Shown here piece after piece: positions 1 to 10,700 of a DNA stretch of 64,000 bases (its first letter is position 1; every line of letters begins with the position of its first letter). The translations under genes were made by a program, and so were the position numbers. Source of the DNA: Struthio camelus (lineage: Eukaryota; Chordata; Aves; Struthioniformes; Struthionidae); contig NC_090964.1 in the NCBI RefSeq assembly GCF_040807025.1, positions 4,650,001-4,714,000 on the forward strand, read 5' to 3'. Below the pieces are notes generated by a model, which saw only the letters and a list, made by a program, of their open reading frames with translations, had not been told where the DNA came from and made no database searches.

Positions 1-458
1 TGTGAGAACCTGTTTTTTCTTTTTTTTAAGTTCAACACTTTTTCTGAGCTAGCAGATAAATCAGATAGAGAAAAAGAAGGAGAAATTCTAGTATTCTCCT
101 AAAAATTGCCAAATCTTTTATTCTGGGGATGATTGCAGAGCCTAACAAGTCAACATGAAAATAAGCCTAAACAAATAAGAGAAACAAACCTTGTTTCCTG
201 CAGCCTGGGATTTTTATAAATGCCCCATATTCTGTTACAGTAGCAACCTGTGAAGAAAATCAATACAATATCTAAACAAAAGAGACTTGGTAAAAATCCT
301 GTTTTGAAACCACCAGTTAAAACATGCACAAAAAAGGCTAAATGGTTCTCATATCTTAGTTCAGTTTTAGACTTCAAGGCTGGGGAGAGACAACACTCCT
401 CGATAACTCTAGAACAAGCGTGGCCAGCCAACTACTCCTCTGTTAATAATACATATGC

Positions 459-491
<33 letters not shown>

Positions 492-641
492 AACACACAC
501 ATATACGTATACTTACATAAACGAGCAACGTAGCTGACAGTTACCCAAACCACCGCTGAACTAACCAGTCATTTAAACTAAAGCAAACAACCCGCACTTC
601 ACGACACCTCGCAGTATCGTGGCCGCAGCCCCACTGCACAC
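1..641 (-). other. ZCCHC17: ZCCHC17 intron (partial, continues off left edge)
   Basis: This is AT-rich intronic sequence downstream (on the minus strand) of the first coding exon of ZCCHC17. The donor is the GT at 641-640 (gag|gtgtgc on the minus strand). I looked for the next expected coding exon, the S1-domain segment that follows the FQGE residues, and did not find it here. The only landmark is a TG/CA microsatellite. Confidence 0.7.
461..504. repeat. (TG)n microsatellite with CA-rich inverted flank
   Basis: About 14 TG dinucleotides run from 464 to 491 and are followed at once by an ACACACACATAT arm. Positions 461-472 and 493-504 are perfect reverse complements, so the tract is both a Z-DNA-prone TG run and a potential hairpin. 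Confidence 0.9.
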
Positions 642-686
642 CTCTCCTTGGAAGATAGCGTAGAGCTCAGGCAGCGCCTCCATCAT
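642..686 (-). CDS. ZCCHC17: ZCCHC17 first coding exon (5' partial gene)
   Basis: Read on the minus strand, this encodes MMEALPELYAIFQGE and ends in phase 0 at a GT donor (641-640). It matches the start of ZCCHC17 (pNO40/PS1D), whose human protein has an ENLPALYTIFQGEV segment. ZCCHC17 is a nucleolar and splicing-associated RNA-binding protein with an S1 domain, a CCHC zinc knuckle and a basic C-terminal tail; only the residues before the S1 domain are present here. The human protein starts eight residues further upstream. Here the in-frame codons upstream contain no ATG before a stop, so I start at 686; the second ATG (683) aligns with the internal human Met. The gene is divergent from SNRNP40, as in human. 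Confidence 0.85.
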
Positions 687-791
687 CTCAGACCTCACAG
701 GACGTGCTCGGGAGCGTCTCTGGGAGCAACCGACAACGTTCCTCCAAAACCTTCTGGGCGACTCCAGTTGAACTCATTGCACGTCACTGCG
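687..791 (-). other. ZCCHC17: ZCCHC17 exon 2, 5' UTR portion
   Basis: On the minus strand, a pyrimidine-rich acceptor (ttcctccgcag) ends at position 792, giving an exon that begins at 791 and carries about 105 nt of 5' UTR before the ATG pair at 686-681. The acceptor choice is inference; a second AG lies five bases inside the exon. Confidence 0.5.
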
Positions 792-1157
792 CTGCGGAGG
801 AACCACGCTCGTAACCGGAGTTCAGAGAGATGCCTTGGAAAAATATATTTAATCAGCACTTGAGAACACCTCCTGCAACCAGCTCAGTGACATTCGACTA
901 ATATGACAAATTCTTTGGTTCATTTTGATTTAGGCTATGATGCGACACTAGCTCCTCGAGCTGGGTGACACCAGCTGCGGCCGCCTTCGGGCCGCTCTCC
1001 CAGGCGGCACCGGGCCCAGCCGGGCCTGATCCGGACGGAGGGTGGGGAAGCCCAACCTCGCCGCAATGCTCCGAGACTTCCCCTGCCAGCGCGACACCAG
1101 CCCCGCCGAGGCTGAGACCGAGCGAGCGCCCGACCCGTCGCCGCCACCGTTACTTAC
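792..1157 (-). other. ZCCHC17: ZCCHC17 intron 1 (predicted)
   Basis: This lies between a consensus donor on the minus strand (GGGG|GTAAGTAAC, GT at 1157-1156) and the acceptor at 793-792. The CpG-rich right part belongs to the shared gene-start island; the left part is AT-rich. No coding content was seen. Confidence 0.5.
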
Positions 1158-1230
1158 CCCCACCAGGCGCCACCGCCATTTTGCCCCCTCCCGCTTCCCC
1201 CCTCGCTCTGAGGCAAAGCGGCGCTCCACC
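1158..1230 (-). other. ZCCHC17: ZCCHC17 exon 1 (noncoding, with possible short uORF)
   Basis: This minus-strand exon ends at the donor GT of 1157-1156. It contains an ATG at 1179-1177 in a good context (aaaATGG). Spliced to the exon at 791, it reads only MAVAPGGAQ before a stop, so it would be a 9-codon upstream ORF out of frame with the main start. The 5' end is not determined; 1230 is a nominal boundary. Confidence 0.45.
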
Positions 1231-1509
1231 AACCGTCGCGCGCGGTGATCGCAGGTGACAGCCGGTGAGCCAATCGTCTTTACCTATATTGCCTCTCTCC
1301 CTCCATCCCGCCTCCTCCGGCGCCAGCGGCCAATCCGCGCGCAGAGCGCCCGGCCAGGCCGCCTCTGCTCTCCTTTCGCCACCCGCGCGCCGGAAGTGAG
1401 GTACGAAGCGAGCCGAGCCGGGAGCTCTCCGCCAATCAGCGCGGGAAGACTTGGCGGGGCCGCCCAATGGGGGCGAGGGGGCGGGACGGGCGGGCGCGCG
1501 GCGGCGGCG
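1180..1509. promoter_or_regulatory. Bidirectional ZCCHC17/SNRNP40 promoter
   Basis: This CpG-dense block separates two head-to-head genes by roughly 300 bp. It has no TATA box but holds four CCAAT boxes on the plus strand (1270-1274, 1330-1334, 1432-1436, 1464-1468) and an ETS/GABP-type CCGGAAGTGA at 1390-1399. Multiple CCAAT boxes plus ETS sites are typical of housekeeping bidirectional promoters. The surrounding CpG island runs from about 960 to 2,120. Confidence 0.75.
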
Positions 1510-1719
1510 ATGATCGAGCAGCACAAGCGGAAGGTCCCGGGCGGCGGCCCCGGCCCGGGCCCCGGCCCCGGCCCGGCTCCGGGCGCCGCCCCCGGCCCCG
1601 ACCTCCCGCTCGTGCCCACGGCGGCCAAGCGGCCCCGCCACGACCTCCCGGGAGCGCCGGGCGGCGGCGGCGGCGGCGGGGGGCAGCAGCAGCCGCCGCC
1701 GGGGGCCCTGCTGCAGGCG
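1510..1719 (+). CDS. SNRNP40: SNRNP40 coding exon 1
   Basis: This exon gives 70 codons from ATG to LLQA, ending in phase 0 at a weak donor (gcg|GTACGG). It is extremely GC-rich: GGCCCC-type repeats encode alternating Gly-Pro, and a GGC run encodes eight glycines followed by QQQPPP. Confidence 0.95.
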
Positions 1720-4700
1720 GTACGGGCGGGCTGAGGGGAAATGGTGGAGGGGCCGGGGCCCGGAGGGGAAATGGCGGAGGGGGAAGGCGCTGGCCGTGCC
1801 CCGGGGGGGTGCCCCGTCCCGCCGCCACGGGGCCGCGGTGCTTCGCCCCTCAGCCGACTCACTCGTTGCCTCCCCGCAGGGCCCGCCGCGATCCTCCTCC
1901 CTGCAGGCCCCCATCATGCTGCTGTCGGGGCACGAAGGCGAGGTGTACTGTTGCAAGTTCCACCCCAACGGCAACACGCTCGCCTCTGCCGGCTTCGACA
2001 GGCTCATCCGTGAGTACCAGCGGTGCTGGCGGCGCCGGGCTCCGCTGCCCCAGCGAGCGCGGAGCCGGGCCGGGGCTCGCCTGGCTTCGGGCAGCCGCCC
2101 CGTGCCTCTTCCCTTAGACTACCGTTAGTTTCATTTCAAAAATCTGCTTGCTGAGTCCATGTAAAGCGCGTCGGCGCTTTGCCAGGCGGTGAACAGGAAA
2201 CGTCAGGCTCCTCGGACAGGTTGCTGTCCAAGTAGTGTGGCTTTTTCCTTGGCTAGGGTCAGTAATGTGCCTTGCTTGTCCTAATTCTGTATTCGCTCAT
2301 CCCTTGCGTAGGTTACTATGCATTTGTGTCTGCACCAATCTTTGGAAATACATTTTTTAAGGCTTTTGGCTTGCTAGAATGGGTTGGAGTGGCTACCTGT
2401 TTTTCATAATAAATTCACCTGTATCTGAAATCGTAAATCACCTTAAAAGAGCTGTGTGCTTTCTGGGGCTCACCTAGCCCACTTGGTACTCTTTTATTGC
2501 TATATGTCCTAGATGTGAAGAGATGTTGGCTACTGTAGGTGGTTCGTTTTAATGAATTTCGGGAGAATCAAGCTATCCACAGCGAGTGCGTGTTTACATC
2601 GTTCATTTACTAATCTCTCTCTTTCTGTCCTTTAGTGCTGTGGAACGTCTATGGGGACTGTGATAATTATGCCACCCTGAAGGGACACAGTGGAGCGGTT
2701 ATGGAGTTGCACTATAACACAGATGGCAGGTAAATGTCGTGAGGTCGGTTTTCTGCCTCACTTCTTGCTCTTTCTGAACAAAGTCTACAGACAGTTTTGG
2801 GAGAGTGGCAGCATCTGTCATGCACCTCAGCCACACTCATTTAGGTGGCTCGTGAGGGGCGCTTGGCAGTTTTCAGGGCAACGTATTTGCTGCTGGCCAG
2901 CCAGACTCCTTTAGAGCTCCTCCTGTTCATTGCAGCTGCTTAGTTGACCTTCATTAATGGTACTGAAGAGGAGCACTTGTACTGTGGCTTTCCCAGGAAG
3001 GGAGTGTGCCTGCTTGAGATTAAGCAAAAGATATGGAGCTACTTGTGACCTAGGAGTGCCCTTGATTTCAATCTTGAGGAACACGTGAAAGTCTGAGCTG
3101 GTCTTGAGCGAGATGCTGGTTGGTTGGGGAGTGAAAGAAAACAAGTGAGATATTTCTTAATTTGGAAGATTGTTCCGCTGTTACATCTTAACCAGGAGTG
3201 CTACAAAGAATTCTTTCTCCTGTGTTCTCATCCTAGATAGTGTTTGAGCAGGTGGAAAACCAATACGTACTGATCAAAAAATGGGTTTAGATGGGAGCAT
3301 CTCCACTGTACTTGTTCCACGGTCATTCAGTCTGCGCTGACCAGAATTGTCTTTGCACCAGCCTTTGCATATTGGGCGTAGTTCTTCTCAATGACATGTT
3401 TGTGTTTAACGTTTCGAGCTTTGCTCTCGGTACTTGGGAGTAACAAAAGTAGAATGGGAGAAATGCCTCTGAAATGGAGAACTTCACAGCTGTTCTTCTC
3501 CGCAGCATGCTCTTCTCAGCATCCACAGACAAAACAGTGGCGGTGTGGGATAGTGAGACGGGAGAGAGAGTAAAGAGACTGAAGGGCCATACGTCATTCG
3601 TTAACTCCTGTTACCCAGCAAGGCGTGGACCCCAACTTGTCTGTACGGGTAGTGATGATGGGACAGTGAAGGTCAGTGCGTTGTATAAGGAGATAGTCCT
3701 TTTTTGTTTTTACTGGTTCAGTGAGTTAAATTCAGCCTTTCTTTACTGTCTCATAATTTCATTATCTAACAACTTCAATAAAACTTGATACTTCTTTTCC
3801 TTCCACGATTCTTTGAGTATGGGTTCAGGAGATGCAGTTGGGATACCATATTGGAGCAGCCTAAACAAACCATTGTCTCATTAAAGGAGGACTGTCTTCT
3901 TTCTGTGTAACAGTGTGCTTGTTTGTGATGCATTGTAATCGATATAGATTTAATGCAAAATAAATCAAGTTTTACTGCAGTGTAGAACAGCATAAACAAA
4001 ACATGAGGAAGGCAAACAGGTACTGAAATCTTTTACTCCAGCTCCTTCTTGCCCCGTCCCCTATTTTCAGAAATCGAAAAGTCCTGTGTTCCTGACCATA
4101 GCATGTCTCTGCTATTATTTTTGTAGCTAACTCTTGAGATCTAAAAAAGTGAGTTTCAGTAGAGCAGTCAGAGACCCGGCAACGTGTCTGCAACTTTCTA
4201 TGATTTTATTGTTAAATGCCTCTCTGTAACTTTTAAAATTGCCATATCTTTTCAGCTGTGGGATATCAGGAAAAAAGCTGCTGTCCAAACATTTCAGAAC
4301 ACTTACCAAGTCTTGGCTGTGACTTTCAATGACACCAGTGATCAAATCATATCGGGGGGCATTGACAATGATATTAAGGTATGATGATTTCTATCTTGTG
4401 CATCTGTTCTGACTTTACACACCTTTTCCGTCCCATCAGATTTTGATTGTAGCGAAATGCAAGATATAGCAATGGTCGAGGGAAAACGTGGAAGCCTGTT
4501 GGTTAACTTTACAGTCACAATAACTGCGAGGACCCACTATGCGCAACCTCTCTGTTGGCACAGGCCTTGTAAACTATTAAGGAGTCGTTCCAAGGCTGTT
4601 TGCCATGTGACTGATGATGTCCCTGGGCATGCATGCCAGCACTTCTGTCACACAGTGGAGGTGAATGCCATCCTCTGAGAAGTGATGTGGTATGCTAGCT

Positions 4701-7700
4701 CTTCTGGCAGATCGTCTGTCCCAGAGGCAGGTAGGGCTGTGTGTGAAGTGGACTAAAAAAGCTTAGTGACGCATTCGCACTCTTTGCCCTCTTCTGCAGT
4801 TTGCTCTTGCAATTTATTTTGTCTCTTGCTACTGTGGAAAGCCCTTGTTTAAGAGCAAGCTCAGTGTTTCATTCCTTCCCAACTGAGATTCTCTGGATAG
4901 CTTTACAGTTCAGTAGGTCTTTTTATGTTTTCAGGCTCAGGCTCCAGGCTTACCTAGGCATGGGGAATGCGTCCTTGTCAGAGAGCCATCACTAGGTGTT
5001 GCACTGAAATGGCATCTTTTCTGACTGCCCCTTGGAAGTAACTGGGAAAGAACAGCATGACATTTTGGGGGTTTGACTGCCCCTTGTCTGTGCCGTTGCA
5101 TTGGGCAGTGGAATTTGAGAGCTGGGGGAGCTATAGCCAGATAGAAAGCGGCTCCTACATGCACGAGGCTGCTGGCATTTAGCTCCTTGCTGCTACTGTG
5201 GTTTGACATGTTAGGTAAGAAGTCTTTTAAAGGGTAAATCCTGTTTTTCCTATCATGCATCTAAAACTCTAGACTTAAGAGTTTATCCATTCAAATCCCA
5301 CCCTGCTGAAATAGAAAGCTGATTCCATCAAATGGCTGGTCAGCGCCTGCTTGAAATTATTTGGAATCAGCAGTTCCGATGGTCTTCTCTGTCCTCCTGT
5401 TACGCCACAATTTCATGTCTGCTGTCTGAAAGGTATGGGACCTTCGCCAGAACAAGCTCACTTACACGATGAGAGGACACGCGGACTCTGTGACAGGCCT
5501 CAGTCTGAGTTCAGAAGGCTCTTACCTGCTCTCTAATGCAATGGACAACACAGGTACATCCTATGCAAACTGAAAGTGCAGCTGTACAGGCAGCTTTCTG
5601 GCGCTACTTTCTTAGGCTAGCCGTTGGACGGCTTCAGGTGGCATTTTGGAAGGAGCAGCTCAAATTGTTCCACGTAGAAGAACGAGAGAGTCAGACATGG
5701 GATGGGCTGAAGGGAGTTTGGCTCCAGAGATAAAGCTGGAATTTTTGTCATTATGACGGTGACAATTGGGTTCTTTGCAGAGAGGGAGCAGCTGTATCAG
5801 GAGGGTTTGTCACGTCTCCCAAAGGGCAACGAGGACACATGCCATAGTACAAGTTATTTGCGCAGACAGTTGAATGTGATCTTGGCTTGGCTTTTGTCAG
5901 GGTGGTTCAGCTGTTTCCCCTCAGCAGGGAATGACACTACTGTTTCCAAACTGCTCGTCTTCTGTGTGTGGGTGCTCAGTGAAGCGGATCTGATTAGAAG
6001 TGTGATCACGAAGCGTATTAGAATAAAACAAATGCTCATATAAGGAGAGAGTGGCTCATTTGTGTAATAGTTGTATTTTGTTTTCCCCTTCCTGTTGGCA
6101 GGAACAGTGTCTTGGTATAACTATTAATTCTTGCATTTGAGCTTTCATATCAAAGCTTTTTGCAAAGGGAATGTGAGCTGCTGCTTTCCTTTTGCTTCTG
6201 GGGAAACCTAGTTGTGAGCAGAGCAAAGAACATGATCAAGTCTGATCATCAGTAGTATGTCTTGGCAAAAGTAACGTTTCCAGAAACCCTGCACCCATGT
6301 TTCCTTGCATCCGTGACTCAGCGATCTTCAGCTAATTACTGTTAGCTCTGCTCTGTTGCAGTTCGTATCTGGGATGTACGACCGTTTGCACCTAAAGAGA
6401 GATGTGTAAAGATATTCCAGGGGAACGTGCATAATTTTGAAAAGGTGAGTGTACTACAGTGTGTATATATATATACATATATATATTTTAACACTGCTGC
6501 CATCTATTAACTTACCTGTAAATTGTTTTTTAAATTCAAGTATAAACCAGAAAGGCTTTAATAAGGACTCAAAGATTAATGCACAAAGTGGGATTCCAAT
6601 TAAAGCTGCAGTAACAAGATTTCTGTGCTCAGTTCAGCTATAATTAGCTGTAAATTAAGTATTTTCTACATTTACCGTCTACTTTGTGTGAAATAGCAGG
6701 ACACTGGATGTTTCCAGTGATGAAGTAAATCTGTACTTACCATCTCATCTTTCAAAGGGAGAGATCATTAAAGTGGTGCTCATGATATTTGAAGTCTCGG
6801 GGTGATTTTATTTTGAGTAGAAGGGGAAACTCAGTCTTATTTTGGAAATAGAACTGTGCACCTTCTTTTATTTTAGAATCTTCTGAGATGTTCTTGGTCC
6901 CCAGATGGGAGTAAAATAGCAGGGGGATCAGCAGACAGGTGAGTTATCGCTGTGTTTCTCTGTTGCCGTCAATCCCAAACCGTTTTGCCAGTGTTCCTTA
7001 GTCCAGACCCATGAATCCAATGAGGCTGGATCACCTCTTAAATATTTGAGTATGAAGAGTCAGAGTTGTGCATAGAGGCGTGAAGACCTGACCGACCCCC
7101 TTGGTGTGCTGTGACCGTTGTCTGCAGTAGTTACAACAGTGATGTGTTTATGTTGGTTTTCTGTCAAAGGGGAAGCACTACACAGTTAAAAAACTGTCTT
7201 ATTATCGAAGGCTGACAAGAGGTCTGCACTACTGCTAATGTTCAAACTGGATCCAGTAAGAGGAGAAGCAGATGACAGGAGCGTCCCTGTGGGTTGACTA
7301 GGTCTCTTACAGTGTTAGCAGCAGGCTCCTGTGAAACTCTTTTGGAAGCAGAGAGTCTGCTGAACTGGTGCATAGTGTTGTGATTATACCGATAAGGACC
7401 ATGCATATCAGCAAAATTGCAGAGTGGTGGCTAGCAGGAAGAGCCAGTGGTATTCCAAGGATCGTTCTTGATTTTATTTTCATTAGTGAGCGTGAAGAAG
7501 TAAAGATCTGACTAAACTAGCATTTATGGAGCTTTTAAATGAGAAATCATATAAGCTAAGGCAACAAAGGAGTAAAACAAGTAGCAGGAGGAAGCCTGTG
7601 GAGGGTCTGTGCCAGGCACTGAAGGTCACTGTGAAGGATAGCAACCCTGCTGGAACGAATTCCGATGCACTCTCAGTGACATCGAGACAGGAATTCCTGC

Positions 7701-10700
7701 AGGCCAGAGTCCAGGGCATGGAGCAGTAGTAATCAGCAAATTAATGAGTTTCTGATAGTGGATAGGGAGAACGTTAGCTCTTACAGCCCAGTTACAGTGG
7801 GGCCAGCTGTCACACGAAGTGGCTGAGACCCGACTCCTTTTCCAGTCCTGCTGGGTAATAACGGCATTGCACGCGGGTGACAGAATATCTGTTATTTGTT
7901 AACGTACGAATGCCGTGGCAGATTCCAGAGCAAGCAACCTGATATGGTGAAGCGTTGCATGAAATATTAGGCCATTAGGTTAGTTCTGCAGGTGCTGGTG
8001 TAGCTGTGCAGTCTGACAGCATCTTTGTTGTGAAATGCGTCGTGAAGTGCATACAGCCAGGTCCCGGGGTGGATTAGATAAGGCCACGCGGAAATATTTC
8101 TGTTGCTATCTCTGGGCTTTTAAACGTTTTTTGAGAAGGAATCTCTGATGGGAAAGCAAAGCAAGATTAAATGTTCCCCTTCTCTGAGTAAAAAATAGGT
8201 GCCCAGTGAGAACTCTCTTCTGCATTATGTGGAACGTTTGTGTGTATGGGCGCGTGTCTGTCTCTATGTTGTCGGAACAATTATCTGAGTCATTTTTTTG
8301 CTTTTGATCCCTTCAGAGGTGGTTTTAGTTAAAAGAACTACTGAAAGTGCTTTCCTGCTTTGCAGTACCAAAGGGAAAAAACAGCAGCAGATCCTGTGAG
8401 AAAGGATTTGATACAGTTCTTGCCTACTAAGGTGAAATAGCTGTGGTTGAAGAAATGCTGCTGTAAATAGCATTCACAACTTGGGCTGCGTGCTTTATAT
8501 GTTTCAAGAAAATAATTCAAAGAATGGTGCTAACCTGAAAAGGAATGTGCTTAACAAAGCAGATCTGCCCTGTCTTCATATCCAGAGTCTTTTCTGACTG
8601 GCCAACAAATGTTAGCAGTAAGTCTTGGTGTTGTTTTGGGGAAAAGAAACCGAATTCTAGTCCAACTAAGAGAAAAGTGTAACTGCAGAAGCGAATCATG
8701 TTCTCTGTCGGGTTTGCAAAGCCCTGTCAAATGGAAATGGACAGGTGAAACTGAGGAACTTGTCGATAGCATTGCATAAGCCTGAAATGCCTTGGTATTC
8801 AGAGCTTGGACTGTTTGCGGGACTGATGAAAGGTGTGTTTACCTCAAGCCCTTTTGAGTTTGTGAGGACTAGATGTGGTGCTGCAGAGTGGCGTTTATAA
8901 TAGAGTCCTTGCTTTGGAGGACCGTAACGTAGGTGGCTTTTACGCGTGTTCTATTCTTGCTTGGTTGTCCACCATGCCCTTACCCCTTTTGCAGTGTCCT
9001 CTTTTACATAGCCTTAGTGGTGCCTCTTGAGCTTGAGGGCAACGGAGTTGCTCTTCACGCTGAGCCTGGACAGCTTCTGCACTGCCAGTTTCTTTTTTTC
9101 TGCCCACTGACAGATTTAGTTTTAGATGCCAGTCACCTACCTAAAGAGCAAAGCATGAAGGCAGAATGAGTGAAATCCAAAATTGGCAGCTTTCCTGAGC
9201 CACTGATTTTTTTTGAAGAGATGTGAACCTTGTAGCAAATGACATTTCATGTGGTGAAGCCCTTATGTTTGGAAGGGAAGTTGTGCGGGTGGGATACAGT
9301 GTTGTCCATCCTGGTTTGTAACATGTTGCTCAGAGCTCTATAGGTTCTGATTTATGAAAAACCACTCCTACGAAAGTTCCTTATAACTAGGGTCAAAGCA
9401 CCACTTTGTTTTCTCGTGGAACTTGTGTATTATCCGAACAGGTGGCTGCTGCACCGTACGGACAGCAGTCAACACCCACAGCAGATGGTATTTTACGCGG
9501 GGAGATAGTCTGAGTTCTTGGGCACTGTGTGAGTTGCAGAAAGGTGGTTTTTTCCCCCTCTCTGAGACTGTTTATAAAAATAATCTGCTTAAAAGCTGCA
9601 CTGTGCATGGCGCCTGCAGTGTAGTTCTGACCTATTAGCTGAAGAAATCTGGCGGTTTTTGTGCTGTCCTTCAGCCAAGGTAAGGCAGCACCCAAGCGTG
9701 GTGTGAGCCCACAGTGAGGAGAAAGACCTGAAAGAGATTAATCAAAGGGCTTGATGCAATTTGATCAGCCCCTAATAAATGCCGAGATGTGAATCATGAC
9801 TTTAGTGGCGTAGCAGGAAGACGCCCATATATAACGGTTGCTGACTGTGAGGAATTACACTGTAGCAGGGGTTGGGGAGAGGAGAGCACCCAGCTGCCAC
9901 CTCACCACTTGCCTGCCAGCCTGCACTGACAACAACTGCTGGGCTCGCAGGCACGTGTTTGTGAGGACAAGGACAGTCCTTTCCATTCCTGATGCTACTT
10001 TTGTCCCTTACTCACGTTATTGCTGCTACGTTGAGGGTCTCTCTATGGCCTCGTATTTTCGAATGTCTTCATGCCGTGATGGATGAAACGGGGCTGTCCT
10101 GCCATGACAGTGGCAAGGTTTTAAACAGGGAATTGGCATGTCAGCCGATACCTGCTCAGACCTTTATTCTTTTGAATTCAGCAGTGCTGCATTTTCTCTT
10201 TGTTTACCCATGCTAATAGCTGCAGTTACTACACTCTGGGTGGTGAACTGCTGCAGAAAGAAGCCATAGGTTTGGGAGGCAGATGCTTTCCATTTTAAAA
10301 GTGCCTGCTCTCATAACAACTGTCTTACAGGTTTGTCTATGTGTGGGACACCACATCCAGGAGGATTTTGTACAAGCTGCCAGGCCACGCCGGCTCCGTG
10401 AATGAACTGGCTTTCCATCCGGAGGAACCCATTAGTAAGTCCTGCCCAACTCAAGTCAGCTGGGGAAATAGTTTCAGGGCTGGCATAACTGCTCATTCCT
10501 CCTGACAGCAGCCCAAAATCTGCCTGTGGCCCAGAGCCTTGGATATTAGAGGGAGATTTGTGGGGAAGGGAATCCACTGGAGGCTGGGGTTGGGCCAGGT
10601 GTGCCCTGGGGCCCTGGGCTGAGCAAGGGAGCTCTACTTCTAGCCAGATGGAGATGTGGGTAACACCATCTGTACAGCTGCTGGTCCTGTGGTGATCTGG

